DNA from: Mesodorylaimus sp. YZB2_4
Lineage: Eukaryota > Nematoda > Enoplea > Dorylaimida > Dorylaimidae
NCBI GenBank assembly: GCA_030248295.1
Contig: JASANH010001337.1
Span: 1-64,000, forward strand
Direction of reading: 5' to 3'
Length of the DNA stretch: 64,000 nucleotides
Positions 52,443 to 64,000 of the stretch are shown here, one piece after another (position 1 is the stretch's first letter; every line of letters starts with the position of its first letter). A program made the position numbers and the translations under genes. The notes under the pieces are model-generated. The model saw only the letters and a program-made list of their open reading frames with translations, ran no database searches and was not told where the DNA came from.

Positions 52443-52575
52443 CGCTGACCACTGCTGACCCATTGGTCAGACGCCCCTAATATTTTTCGGAGTGCTTCCT
52501 ATTGCACCTAGGAACAAATTACAATTTTTGGTTTTGATGAGTTTGACGCACCAGTTGGCGAGGTTGCCTTGCCAA
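52443..52575 (+). repeat. Interspersed repeat family F, copy 2
   Basis: Matches 46320-46440 over about 120 bases in the same order of blocks. Confidence 0.75.
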
Positions 52576-53280
52576 ATCTTGCAAATTGTTTGACGTCCGA
52601 CGATAGAAATATTAGCGAGGAGTGGAAACAAAGTGGAAATATCCGTTTTTATAAGTTTGCTGTTATGGTTCAGTCATTCATGAGCAGCATGGATCTTCTT
52701 GTATTATCAGCTTGTAAATTAGATCCATGATGAGCAGTGTGGCAGAGGTGCTGCTTGTGCCATGGCAACAAAATAATAAATACTGTACTTATCATGAGGA
52801 GCAACCTTTCTAACAAAGCTGATGCGTTGACTGTTAAAAAAAATTTTAAGATCACCGCGCTTACTAAAGTTAATGATCTGCTTTAGGCTGTTTGTGCAAA
52901 GCAGAAACGAGAAGCAGCGAAGACGATTCCTGGTTCGAATCCTGTTGGTCGCGAGTTGGAGGCAGATTTTGTCACCATTAAAAAGCCGTAAGCGACTGTG
53001 AATGAAACCTATCCGTTTGAATTTTGGTCCAAACAAAAATTTTCATCGATTCGGTTTATTAGCTCTTGCTACTTTAGCTCTTGTATTTCTCTAGTTACTT
53101 CATCCTATCCGATCCGACAAGCCCGCATCTGATCCGGTCGTGAATCGCATGTACTCGTATTCGCTCGAGCAGCGAGTGAAATATGGGTATGAGCATTTGC
53201 GTAAGTGGTGCTTTCCATTCGCTGAAGTGAGATACAGTACAGTGCCAATGTGCTTCCCAGCATGTACCGTACCTGGCATC
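52576..53280. other. No gene recognised
   Basis: Short frames; a B-box-like GGTTCGAATCCTG near 52932-52944 lacks an A box. Confidence 0.35.
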
Positions 53281-53670
53281 GGTATTAGTGCGTTATGGCA
53301 AGACCCCGCCGCCCAGGCAACACCACGTGTGCATCATGGCAACACCCCCGTTTCTGGGGGCAACACTCAGCGGTGCATTGTGGCAAGACTAGGACAAGTG
53401 CGTTCGAATTTTCTTTTGGAAGTCACCAAAAAAGACACAATTGAGAAAAAGGGAGCAGTCTGATCATTGCTTCGTTGAGGAAACCTTATATACTCTGCGC
53501 AGCACTGTTTTCTCGACCTTTCCATACAGAACCATTCTTGGATATACGGCCATTTGACCTGTGTTTGGCCTTTTCTCCCATTTGTCCATTAGGCCCTTGT
53601 TTCTACAGCCCCAACTCACTTGTCTTGGTGTTGCCTCGGCGGCGGGGTGTTGCCATAACGCACTAATACC
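53281..53670. repeat. Foldback element, ~45-bp inverted termini
   Basis: 53281-53325 (GGTATTAGTGCGTTATGGCA start) is the reverse complement of 53626-53670 with about three mismatches. The interior repeats the ATGGCAACACC motif. No clear target duplication, so the transposon class is unknown. Confidence 0.7.
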
Positions 53671-56240
53671 CCTAGCATCTTCCTGCTCGCGAGTCGTCTG
53701 TTCACACGTTTGTCCTGAACGATTTTGGGTCTTGAAATTTGGAGGTGAAATTATCATATCCTAAACGCTGTACGTGCTCCTCCATTTTACTCATTGCTGC
53801 CTACTGTTCTTCTAAGCTCTGACAAAAAAGCAGTACAGCTACGCGCCTCGCTGACACCATGTCGCACTGACACCTGTTACCATGTTGCACGCTATGCCTG
53901 CACAGACAGACTAGCGCAGTCTTATGTGAAGGCGCAATTTGAATTTCCTGCTGTCATCTGTTTAAGACAAAATGGAGGAAATGAAGTCCCGGCTTCGAAG
54001 GCTGCGCGTAATAAACGGGAAGATATTCATTCATCAATGGATAAAATAAACTGCACCGGGGCAGGTGTCTACAGCAAATGTATTTGTTTCTAGGCTAATT
54101 TTTACTTTCATACACATTCTCAAAGTGCTACATTATTCATTGTGTATATATGTATATGTGCATGCTGTGTCAAAAATTATGCGGGTTCGATATTTTCAAG
54201 AAAGGAGAAATTTTTAGTGGCGGGAACTTAAAATACAGACTAGATTACAAACTCCGTAGTAAAAGCTGCGTTTAGAGGAGGAAAGTATGCATGCGGCAAG
54301 GCGCTGGATGAAGGCAGAAATTGAGTTTGAAATAAATAAAATGCTTTGTTTGGCCATAGATAAAATCATGAGCTGAATCGTACAACAGAACAATCACGGT
54401 GTGGGGGTCTGCCTACTAGTTTTCGATTTCGGGCTTACGAAGGAACATTCCCGACTGTCTCTCGCAAATCAAAACGAAACTTTGCATGAAAGCAGTACAC
54501 AGGCAGGAATGAATTTTGATGCTGATAATTTCTCCCAGTGGCTCTCACTCACTTCGAGTACCCAAGTTTTCTGCGCGCGTAATCGTACAAGGTTGTCTGG
54601 CAAAGCGTGCGCCTATAACTCGTGGCGCCCCAAGTTCAACTCTCATTCGGGACGCAATTTTTTTTTCCTTTCCCCCCCCCCCCGCGCCCAAAAATTACAT
54701 TTTCCTTTCAACCAGGGGCCACTGGGAAAAATAATCAGCATCAGAGTTCATCCCTGCCTGTGTACTACTTTCACGCAAAGTTTTGTTTTGATCTGCGAGA
54801 GACAATCGGGAATGTTCCCTCGTTAGTTGGAAAAAGATCCTGTTCGACAGAGAGAGAAAGAACAAGAACAGCTAATTTGCATACAGCATCGATACAGATT
54901 AGCTTCTCAAACTGCTTATAACCCACCGGTTCGCACGTAATTTGGATAAACTTGACATGGAAATCGAGAAGCCACATCCTCTCCATGAGAAATAAATATC
55001 TTGGTCCAAAAATCAAAGAAAAGGTGTCAGATTCGGGTTTTGAATGCCAGGTCTTGGATCGGGTCGGGTACACTTTCCTCACCTAATGTTGGACCTGGCC
55101 ACATGCTACCCTCAAGAAGGCACATGATCCGTCTCTACCCAGACATACATCAGACCAGGCATGTTACCAGGATGCACTATTGTATGCTCGTCGCTGCATT
55201 CATGTGAGGAGGTAATGTACTGTTTGCCGACGCAAGATCCAGGGAGAGATTTCAGATTTGCATCCAGCTCCCTGGGCTAGCTGACTATGTACATCACGCC
55301 CAGTGTAAAGTGCACAATATGCAGTATTTGCCGCGCCTGCTACTTGTGTCCCTTACAAGTTAGCACCATTGACCCGATACGACTTAGGATGGACAGGATC
55401 TTAGAGTACACAGGATATAACAGAAAGGTTTTGCGAATGTGCAGCAAATAAATGGACTCATTGTCAGAAGGAAGAAGACCTGAAGTGAAGTAAGCAATGA
55501 GTGCAGAGAAGAGGAAAGCCTTCCGCTGACACATCAATCAGACAGCCAAGAAAATGCGCTAAGATAATCCACCTGTAAAAAAACCATGCGGCTTTCTCAT
55601 AAATCTGGAAATTATGATTACTTTCAAACAGTACTGCGCAAAACACGAAGTGTCGATCATGAATAGCCAGTCTGGGCTTGGTCGACAAAAACGCCGCAGG
55701 AAAACGTATTTTAAAGAGCCCTTACGGATATGTTGTGTTGTTTTGCCCTCACCTCCAAGTAGACGATGGCTTCAGAGAAAATGTGCAGGCCCCTTTCTTG
55801 CATTTTCGTACTGACAATGAGAGCAGCAAGAAATAGAATTTTAGAGTCCTAGCAGGAACTACTCGCCTCACCCTACCCAATGGCACTGGAACAGCCTTGC
55901 GAGATGCATGTGGGTGTGAGTATGTTTGCACAGAAGTCTGAATGAGCCTCGACAGTAAGCGAGAAAAATGTTCAATCTAGATTTCAAAAAATGGCGGGAA
56001 AACTTGTGCGTGAGAATTTACAGCCAAAGCACCCTTCTTATACTATAAATAGCATCGACTGCGACTGAACAGCCTGCCGACGAACACTTTTTAACCGAAA
56101 CTCTGACCGTGCCCACCATTTATTGCCACCACGTCCCCACCGGCCATATTCAAGTCGAACAAAATCGAAATTTAGAATAAAAACCAAACTCAGAAAATAT
56201 TAAAGCGAAATCATAAAATTAAACACACATAAAAAGAAAA
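53671..56240. other. No gene recognised
   Basis: About 2.5 kb with several short plus-strand frames but no domain. Contains a T/C homopolymer tract at about 54658-54690 and GGCGGGAA motifs at 54219 and 55993. Confidence 0.4.
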
Positions 56241-56249
56241 AAATTAAAA

Positions 56250-56355
56250 CAGCAGATTATGAAAAACGAATTAAAAAAACTAGAAAACGAATTAAAAAAC
56301 TAAAAAACGGATTACAAAAACTAAAAAACGAATTAAAAAAACTAGAAATCGAAAT
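56250..56355. repeat. AT-rich tandem repeat downstream of MBD gene
   Basis: About five copies of a 22-26 bp unit (AAAAACGAATTAAAAAAACT) about 80 bp beyond the stop codon of the MBD-like gene. Probably in its 3' UTR or immediate flank. Confidence 0.75.
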
Positions 56356-56435
56356 AAAAGCAGAATGAAAAATAAAAAAACGAAAAACCAGGATAAAAGC
56401 AAAAACTAATACGAAAATCAGCCAAATTTACGCGT

Positions 56436-57332
56436 CTATGCATCCGGGAAATAAGGGCGTAAACTTGTGTGCACATGCTTTTTTGGCCGGGGTGCTAAAA
56501 TAATCGTCCGCTTCTTAAATTTTTGCTTTGGTGCAAAACGCGGCGACTGATTAGTTGTTGCAATAATTTTGAGAGCGGCTGGAATTGGCTTCTCGTTTTC
56601 ATCCAATTTCTTCTCTTCAATTGGCGTGTTCGATGCGAGTGCTGCCGCAAGATCGCTGAAACTGAGTTTTCTAGCCACTGAATCCGGTGCATTGTTGGCG
56701 GCACGGGCCACTGCTTCTTTCACAACAGGCGTGTTTTCCGCAGGTTCCTCCTGATTGGCGGCACTTTGAGGTCCCAAATCTCGGCTTGCTTCAACTCCAT
56801 AATTTTCAGTTCTATCCAAAGATAGGCGGACCAATGATGCAAAAATTTCTTCCACTTCTGACCCATCCGCAATTTCTTTTTCAGTGGATTTTCGGCCTTG
56901 GTCTTCATTGTCGCTTTTTTTTGTCGAGCTCGGCACAATATTATCGTTCACTGATCGTTTTGATTTCGCCGCTGGCTTCGAATTTTTGATTTTTTTTTTT
57001 CGCTTCTTCCCCTCGATTATCGCGGCGAGTCTGATGATTTCTTGGCCAGGGTGGCCGAGAGTGCCGATGGGACACAGGCTGAAGCAGAAGTTTTCTTTAG
57101 ACATGCCGTACGGGGCGACCAATGCAAGCTGCTTATCGCTATTGTTTCTCGGGAATGATCGTAATTGTTCTCCGTTTGGGCCCTTGTAATAAATATCGAC
57201 GGTGTCCTGCATCTTTCGGACCACCACTTCCCGATTCCAATCCTCGTCGAACGGTTTTTTCAACAGGATCATTTCTTCGTCCGTCAAAATTTTGTGTCGC
57301 AGTGGTCGCCCCTTTATCTTGATGCCCTCCAT
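56436..57332 (-). CDS. Methyl-CpG-binding-domain-like protein
   Basis: Single-exon coding frame of 298 residues from ATG 57330-57332. A longer frame opens at 57374, but a strong acceptor (TTTTTCTGCAG) ends 10 nt before the chosen ATG, so the shorter start is preferred. Residues ~27-72 resemble an MBD fold: D-W-N-R-E-V-V-V-R-K, then V-D-I-Y-Y-K-G-P-N-G-E-Q-L-R-S-F-P, including arginine and aspartate positions that contact methyl-CpG in other MBDs. A basic patch (G-K-K-R-K-K-K-I-K) follows at ~106-115, likely a nuclear localisation signal. The rest is polar and probably disordered. The subfamily is unclear: it lacks recognisable glycosylase or MBD2/3 C-terminal regions, and DNA binding is unproven. 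Confidence 0.7.
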   Translation of the reverse strand: MEGIKIKGRPLRHKILTDEEMILLKKPFDEDWNREVVVRKMQDTVDIYYKGPNGEQLRSFPRNNSDKQLALVAPYGMSKENFCFSLCPIGTLGHPGQEIIRLAAIIEGKKRKKKIKNSKPAAKSKRSVNDNIVPSSTKKSDNEDQGRKSTEKEIADGSEVEEIFASLVRLSLDRTENYGVEASRDLGPQSAANQEEPAENTPVVKEAVARAANNAPDSVARKLSFSDLAAALASNTPIEEKKLDENEKPIPAALKIIATTNQSPRFAPKQKFKKRTIILAPRPKKHVHTSLRPYFPDA

Positions 57333-57348
57333 TATTCTTGTCCTGCAG
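57333..57348 (-). promoter_or_regulatory. 3' splice site before MBD-like ATG
   Basis: Minus strand AATTTTTCTGCAG (AG at 57344-57343), then a 10-nt leader and the ATG. Confidence 0.5.
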
Positions 57349-60238
57349 AAAAATTTCTTATTAAAAAAATTCATTTGAGTCAGAGGGGTGAAGTTTAAAA
57401 AATCAAATGCAAATAAGCTGCTCTCTGTCCATCAAATTCGGCTTATCTACAATGCTGATTCAAAAATTCTTCCAATCTCACCAGATTTTCTGAGGGGGAG
57501 CATTCCTGCGAGGCAGAATTGATGGTACGTACTTTGGCACTGACTGGGATAAGAGCTTGTCCCTGCATCTCGCGAGGGAGCCATCAGGGCACTCATTACA
57601 CCAGCCTTGGTCAGGGGGGATCGAGAGCATATTAGTCCAAATCTAAGTGTTCTAGACGAAGTGCATGAATTGAAGTGCATTGCATGACGAAGTTCTTGAA
57701 CTGATGTTGGAATATTGAAAAAGGCTTAATATTCAGATTCAGCACTAACATTTTTGTGGCTTGGCAAAAATTTTGGATCGCTTTCTAAATTATTTAAAAA
57801 GTTGGCGTGTTTATTCTTGCAAGTCCCCCCTTCACTTGAGTGATAATTTACTCGTGACAAGAACGTATTTGGCACTTTCTAAACGTCGAGGTACACGCTC
57901 AACATTAAAAAGATTGAAACTATTAACAAAACAGCCGACCTCTGACAATTTAGAATTTCGGAGTTCAGGTGCTGGAGGTCCAGATTCGGGATACTAAGCG
58001 ATACCAGAGGATTTTCAAAAATGGGAAACAAGTGCAGGGTCGGAAAAGATTCTAAAAAATCCTCATGAACTTAACTAAGAAGGGGATTTCAAGAGAAAAC
58101 AACTTTAGAGGAATGGCGGGAACTAAAAGTTTGAAACAGAAATTGGCGGGAACTTTAGAAGTCCTAAAACTAAAACGGAACACTACTAAATTAAGTGCGA
58201 AACAAAATTTCGGAGATTCTTGATTTAAACAGAGAATTTTGTAAAACATGTTGCATGGAAAAATATGGAGATGGAATGGCAAAATATGGAAGCATCTGAA
58301 AATAGGGACATATTCGACTTTTAAGTAGAAGTAATAATTTAAGGAAAATTTCGGGAATTCAGAGATCCCAAAGAATTTACCAATACTGTTATTAAAAAGA
58401 GAAACAAAAATTCAAATTTTAAAATGTAATTGGCGGGAATTTAAACTTTTTCACATGGTTAGAGAACAAAAAAATGAAAAAAAACACAGAATTCGAAATT
58501 TAGAAACAGATGGAACAATGCTTTCGGAAAACTTGGTCCCAATTCAATGCACTACTGATCGTGAGGGTTGCTTCAGCAAAATCAGAGACAGTGTCTAATT
58601 TCGAACGTTTAATGACACTGACAGACTGCAGCACGACTCATGATGAGTAGAGCAGGCAATTTCAAAGGTTCCGGACACTGCAAAATTCCCGACTTTGATA
58701 AAAAGTCCCGCACTTTAAAGTCAGTTGAATTTACATGAATTTTCTGTTAACTATTTTTCTGATTTATGGCCTTCCTTGGTCTTCTTTAAAAAATATACGC
58801 GCAAGTGTTTGTTATTCTGTTCACAAAAGCTATTAAAAGTGTGACGCTCACAATTTTTTAAGTGAGGAACTTTCATCCATGTAAAACCGTCATAAGCGGC
58901 TTGCAGCGGAAAATTTAAATTTTGCATTCTGTGAAATGGTCTGAAAGATTTAGGGTGTCCTAATATTTACGACATGTCCTATCTGACTGTGAAACCTGCC
59001 TCAGGCGCAAAAAATCTGCAAAATGACGATGCTGACCTCAAGTGGATTCGGTTGGTTCCTTCAGGATTCGGTTAATTTTAAAAGAGATTGACCTCTAAGG
59101 CAGGATAAAACAACAGAGAAAAATGAATCGATTTGTAGAGTCGAATTTTCAGACACGTTTACGCATTAGCTCTTATCGATCACTTTAAAAGATGAAAAAT
59201 CTGCTAGTTTGAATCATTTCAAACGGATCACTAGACTTAGGCGAGCTGTACTGTCAGGGTTCATGCAAGGAAAATGATTTTTCCAGACAGAAAATTTGGG
59301 TTTCTTCCTGATTCTGTCACACTGTCCCATGGAGAACCAATTCACTGATTTCTAGCATGATCAACAAGTCTACAGAAAAAGCGGGTAATTCGAAATTTTA
59401 ACTCTCAGAACCCAGTCTCTCAGTTTTCCCTGACTTTTCTAGGTGTTTTAGCCTCGAATGAACCCTGCTTGTTGAAGACACACTTGATTGAAAAATTGGA
59501 TCTTTGATGAAATACTCAGAGTTTTTTTCGAACCTTCGTAGTTTTAAAATTCGCACGTTTTTCGAAAACAAGAAATTCGACAAGGCGCCTCTGATTGATC
59601 GCAAACGCACTTTTGAAAGCATCAGCAATGAATTTTCAAAACAATGTTGCTTTGAGTTGAAATGCGCTCGCAACAGGGTATTTTCCTGCAATTGCAATTT
59701 TTAAGAAACCTAAGCGTGAAACTACAAAATTAGTCTAAATTAAACCAGCATGCTGATTTTATATCGTTTATTTAGCGTTACAAAAGACAGAACTGAATGC
59801 AATATGAAATCTATCGTTCTGCAAACTCGAAGGCCACAAAGTTTTTGAACTCCCGCCAATTCTGGTCCATGGTGGGGATATCAATATTATGAGCACGGGC
59901 CGACAGAGGAATGGACCAGGAGGTAGAAGATTGTTTTTTCGAAAAGAACTGGTGACACCAGTTTGATCGATCGGTCTGTGCACAAATTACGTTGATATCC
60001 CCACATCTCTTTGCAGTATGGAAATTGGTCAGAATCGGCGGCGGGAAATCAAAAACTGTAGCGGGACGATGGATTCAATCATATTGCAAGAGGAAATTTG
60101 GTGTGAGTATTAGTGTGCCAAATGTACCAATTATCTGCCCCCTATCTAGTCGCTTAATCGAAGCTAACAACAACACAGTTGCCGGCTGTGGGTAGTCAAG
60201 GCAGGGGAGGGCAGTATAGTACGTTAGTACCATCTGGA
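57349..60238. other. No gene recognised
   Basis: About 2.9 kb, AT-rich, with short frames only. GGCGGGAA motifs at 58114, 58145, 58432 and 60040. Confidence 0.4.
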
Positions 60239-60828
60239 CCCGTACCACAGAAAGCAGATAGAGGTAGGGCACTACCGTTTGGTAGAGGTAGGGGGTGCCA
60301 AAAGATGGGATTACCAATCGGTAACGGGTAGAGGTAGAGACAGGTCTGCCGCTACCACTAAATGCGGGTAGCGAAAAGATAGAACTACCTGATCTTTGCT
60401 ACCAGCAATCCATTACGTTTTTCTGTTAACCTCCGCTAATAAGTCTGAACTTGGAAGGAAACAAGTTTTTCTACCCATTATCAGTGGCGGCAACTCAAAA
60501 AAAACCATGGCTGCCATGGAGAAAGACTTCCGCATTTGGAAAGGGCGATCACCTTATCCTACCCACTGTCTATCATCCTGTGCAGCCACCCCATCTTTTG
60601 CGCGCTCTTTCGTATTGATTTCTTTGCCTACCCGTTGGCTACCCTCCTCTAGAGCAGGGTAGCCAAATGAGAGGGGTAGACATCTACCTCTACCAGTTGG
60701 CTCCCTCTATCTGCTCTTTCTGTGATACTAGTAAGTGTGAGGGCAACCCTGTCTCTACCTCCAGGTAGGGACAACCCTGTCTCTATCTTTGCTAAAAGGT
60801 ACCCCCTACCTGCTTTCTGTGGTACGGC
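60239..60828. mobile_element. Element with GGTAG-type subterminal repeats
   Basis: The left end CCGTACCACAGAAAGCAG (about 60239) is matched by its exact reverse complement at the right end (60811-60828). Both ends continue into GGTAG(A/G)GGTAG-type arrays (to ~60390 and from ~60590). The interior holds no recognised gene. No target duplication could be found, so the superfamily is open, but the architecture parallels the elements at 6430 and 6987. Confidence 0.6.
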
Positions 60829-61209
60829 CTCAGATGTAAACTGCTTACGTGATCGGGCCAAGGCGAAATCGAGCGGGAAACGACGGCGATCAGAGCAAAG
60901 CGGGTGCCGGGCGAAGAACTCTAAAAAAGATCAGCAATTGTACTCGGAGGAGGACTAAGGTGCAAAAAGCTGGTGGGCGGGGAACGATACAAGGCAGAAT
61001 GAAACATACAACAATAAGTATTGACGGAATAGGGGTAGGGGGCTGCTGGTGGGTCCAAGAGCCAGTCATGATGAACCGTCGCAAAGCAGGTCGACAGGTC
61101 GACGGGCCGGCTCCCGGCAATCTCATCTGGAGCCTGGGTTTCAATCCAGGTCTGCCAGGTCTGATCAGTCTGATCGTGATCCGATCCAGCTGATCCGATT
61201 CTTAAAATA
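60829..61209. other. No gene recognised
   Basis: Spacer with overlapping short frames on both strands. Confidence 0.35.
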
Positions 61210-61303
61210 TTGGCGCCATTATTTTAAAATGGCGCCAAAATGTAAACTCCAAAGGTGGGTTTTGGCGCCTCTTATGGGGCATACGAGGCGCCAAAACCCA
61301 CCT
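61210..61303. repeat. Two adjacent GGCGCC palindromes
   Basis: TTGGCGCCAT / ATGGCGCCAA at 61210-61219 and 61229-61238, then a 19-bp perfect pair at 61253-61271 and 61285-61303 (AGGTGGGTTTTGGCGCCTC). The GGCGCC core is shared with the repeat cluster at 42.4-44.1 kb. Confidence 0.75.
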
Positions 61304-61715
61304 AACCCAGCCTGAACAACTTACGTGTCCCGGAGCGGCGACGATCGAACGGGCAAACCGAACAGCAATCACCTAAAAGCGTTGTCAATTGCAGCAACTT
61401 TACAAAACAGAATGATTATGCACATCTTACTTGATCAAGAAGGTTCTCGGAGGATGAAAAAGACGAAGCGGACCCAGGCGAGCAAGAGCAAATAATGCGC
61501 ACGCGGACAAGAAGCGAGACTGACTGAACTGATGCCAACCAGAATCAAAAACCAGCGCTGGTCTAGGTGGCGTGATTGCTGGACAAACTGGCCAAACTGG
61601 CCAAATGTGAAACCAGTGCTGCTTTTTACGCGAAGTGTCTGATGGAGCGGAGGGGGGGGGGGGGGGGTTAAAGATCGATATGTCTTACCTTTGTCAATAC
61701 GCAGAAAACCTGCCG
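61304..61715. other. No gene recognised; poly-G run
   Basis: Contains an uninterrupted run of about 16 G at 61652-61667 just before repeat family D. Nothing else recognised. Confidence 0.4.
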
Positions 61716-61893
61716 CGTTGTAGAAGCTCGACTGGTAATCGATACTCTGCATGGAGCCAGCAGCTGGGAGCGTCACCCGTCAGGCTGATGTTTCAGCCAT
61801 GTACTTGGTCGGTAGACTTGTTACCTGGGTTTTTGGAGAGGTGCAGCTCCACTAATCACTCCCTCCAGTAATACGGCCCCAGTCGAGTTACAC
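61716..61893 (+). repeat. Interspersed repeat family D
   Basis: GAAGCTCGACTGGTAATCGA, GCGTCACCCGTCAGGCTGAT, TTTCAGCCATGTACT and a terminal GTAATACGGCCCCAGTCGAG. Third copy of the family seen at 19479 and 48100. Confidence 0.75.
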
Positions 61894-63922
61894 GTTGATG
61901 ATACATATAATTTATTTAACGCTCACTGACGCTGTGTGTAGATGGCTTGTGATTTCCCCTCCTTTCACGAGTCGATTATCGGAAGCGTGGACTTCGTTGC
62001 GCCTCCAGGATTTGAGGCACGAGGTGGGGGGCACCCAGCACCTCCAGGAGGGGAAAATAGGCGCGTTATGAGAAGGGCTGCTGAATTACGGCTGACTGCG
62101 CGCTTTTTTTGGTTTCCATTAATATTTCCAAGAACGTTTTACTTTAAATATCTGTTTTCAGGTGACCTGAAGGAGCGGGGCTAGAATGTCTTCAAAAGTG
62201 GCAACTTTTGAAAACTTATTTGAGAAAATCATGCTCCTGCGATGCCATTTAAAAATTAGTGATACTCGCCAACATATAAAGTCGAAATGTGTTCAGCACG
62301 TCAGTTAAATGCACCACAATGCATAAGAAAGCAAGAGCAAGTTACAAGACAAGCAAAGTAGAATTTGCAAGACATGGCATCGTCCATTACAGTAGCTTCA
62401 TATTTTTCATACGTACATCCCAAAAAGGGACGTTCTTCCACGGCGTCAAAGTGGAGGGGGTGGGCTTATTCGGGAGGGCCATATATAAAGGGACAATAAT
62501 CAAGCATTGACACCACAGTATGCAGGTACTGCACCAGCCGTGCAGGCGAGGCGTGTCGGACAGAGCAATACAGAAAAGAGGCTTCCGCAGCCCGAAGCCA
62601 AACTTGATTAACTTTTTCGAGACAGCCTTGCAACATTAAGACTTGAAGCTGTGTTCGCTTGTGAATTAGTGCTAGTGCAGGTGAGCAGGCAGTTGTCAAT
62701 AGAATCAAGACATAATCGCGGAAAATGAGTTCTAGACTCAATTCAGTCGTGTACCTAGGTGCCAGGTGAAAACACAGAGGTCATCCTTTTGCTTTGGAAA
62801 AAGTGCAATAAACCCGTGTCTCATAGTTGGATTAAATACTTAATACATAAGGAATCTCCAGCTGTGGACCACCTGCCCTAATAATCTTAGGCATAAGTTC
62901 ATGACATCTTAAACTTTTTTTTTCTCCACATAACCAATGGATTCTTCGAAGATGAAAATAAACTGTTTTTGCATCGGTGGATGTCACAAACTGTGCAAAA
63001 ATGTTGTGTGATGCCCATATCACGTGATCGAAGAGGACAGTGGTGCCTAGGATAAAGGATAATACGCAAGCTTTCCTTTTCAATTTCCATTCCTGCTTAG
63101 CATTGGTGCTCAGAGCCCAGGACTTTCTGGCTGCTATTTTCAATCTTATGGCAGCAACGAGACACAGGGGAAGATTATCAGGCCTGGACCCAATTTTCGC
63201 CCCGCTAATAAATTGGATAGTGAGCCTGTAAAAGTGTGCTTTCGAGAAGGACGTTGGCGGCCGTGATATACCTGTCTCCACTTTGCACCACCTGTTTGGC
63301 CGCTATTGGCCACATGTGAGCACTGCCCACCCCCAAGGACGAGCCTATCTCCGCGTAGGCTGTCCACTTGTTATCTAATTTCGAAAAAGCACTCGGAAAC
63401 TGGACAGCTGTAAAACGCTCAAAAGCGAAAAAAGCAGAGAGTGTTTACGCTGCCAACTTGATCGAATCGCCGAACGGCCATCCGTTGCCCATTTGATGCA
63501 GCCAGAATTCGAATCCCCATGAATTTGGAATTTAGGACAAAGTAAACAGGATTAGACCGTGCTGAATCATAATTAGCATAAGCCCGATCTCCAAGACGAC
63601 AGTGGCCTTGCGGTAAATCAATGTGCACCCATTGATCGATAGACGTCTCAAAGAAGGAAACATAAGAAGGTAACTTATCAGGCCGAGGATTTCAATGGCT
63701 ACAAAACTGATATATTCAACTTTATTCAAAGTTGGGTTTATTATGCACTGATAATATGAAAATGCTGAATGAAAGAATCGAATTCAGTCAAATTAAATTT
63801 GGTATCGTTTTGAGATGCTGAGAAATTAGTTCAGAAACCGAGATCACATAAGAAAGGTGATGCCATCGTTATGAGCCAAATAAGGCTAAAGTTCCCGCGC
63901 ATTTGTATACTCTTACAGTAGC
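61894..63922. other. No gene securely recognised
   Basis: Minus-strand frames at 62832-63281 and 63532-63729 contain hydrophobic stretches but no recognisable family and no convincing common splice model. Confidence 0.35.
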
Positions 63923-63969
63923 CGAGTGAACCTGGGCACGAGTTATTTGCGCGTGCCCAGGTTCACTCG
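63923..63969. repeat. 18-bp perfect inverted repeat at window end
   Basis: Arms 63923-63940 and 63952-63969 (CGAGTGAACCTGGGCACG and exact complement) with an 11-base loop. No target duplication seen within the window. Confidence 0.75.
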
Positions 63970-64000
63970 ATAACGCCGCAGGCAACATCGTAAGTTACTA

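Noticed and set aside
62832..63281. 150-residue minus-strand frame with hydrophobic stretches, plus 63532-63729
   Set aside because: Some chemoreceptor- or membrane-protein-like look, but no recognisable motif, no consistent splice join between the two frames and no conserved signature.

Overview
The window is animal nuclear DNA. It holds multi-exon protein genes with GT/AG introns, tRNA-derived SINEs, cut-and-paste transposons with target-site duplications, and conserved eukaryotic proteins. The gene set (OST subunit RPN2, ACSF3, TPD52, DNTTIP2, COQ4, DNLZ, LSM2, a MOXD1/dopamine-beta-hydroxylase-like enzyme, an MBD protein, a serpin remnant) points to an invertebrate metazoan. I cannot name the phylum. 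An unusual use of 3' splice sites just upstream of start codons would fit a lineage with spliced-leader trans-splicing, but that is inference.

Layout. 1-980 (-): serpin fragment with an in-frame stop. 1.3-2.0 kb (-): decayed non-LTR retrotransposon. 2804-3916 (-): single-exon leucine-rich-repeat protein. 4.6 kb: a 41-bp palindromic element with an 8-bp target duplication. 6430-9330: hAT-like element, with a MULE-type element (6987-8332) carrying FLYWCH and MULE transposase remnants inserted inside it. 10933-17032 (+): RPN2, 15 coding exons, with a hAT-like element plus nested SINE in one intron and three tandem MITE copies in another. 20008-23351 (+): ACSF3, two exons. 24450-27927 (-): TPD52, with a possible second first exon at 32087. 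32382-40381 (-): compact head-to-tail run DNTTIP2, COQ4, DNLZ, LSM2. 41781-44485 (+): unrecognised candidate secreted or membrane-anchored protein. 45772-51105 (-): MOXD1-like copper monooxygenase, all ligands present. 56436-57332 (-): MBD-like protein. The rest is mostly repeat debris.

Functional themes. RPN2 (ER N-glycosylation) and the MOXD-like enzyme (secretory pathway) are ER genes. ACSF3, COQ4 and DNLZ are mitochondrial. LSM2 and DNTTIP2 act in RNA processing. The run LSM2>DNLZ>COQ4>DNTTIP2 has short gaps, and each gene has a strong 3' splice site 2-26 nt before its ATG. The DNLZ stop lies about 110 nt from the COQ4 acceptor, which leaves little room for a conventional promoter plus 5' exon. 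An operon-like, trans-spliced arrangement is the most interesting testable idea here.

All exon joins were deduced by eye from splice consensus, reading phase and family similarity. No alignment or transcript data were available.
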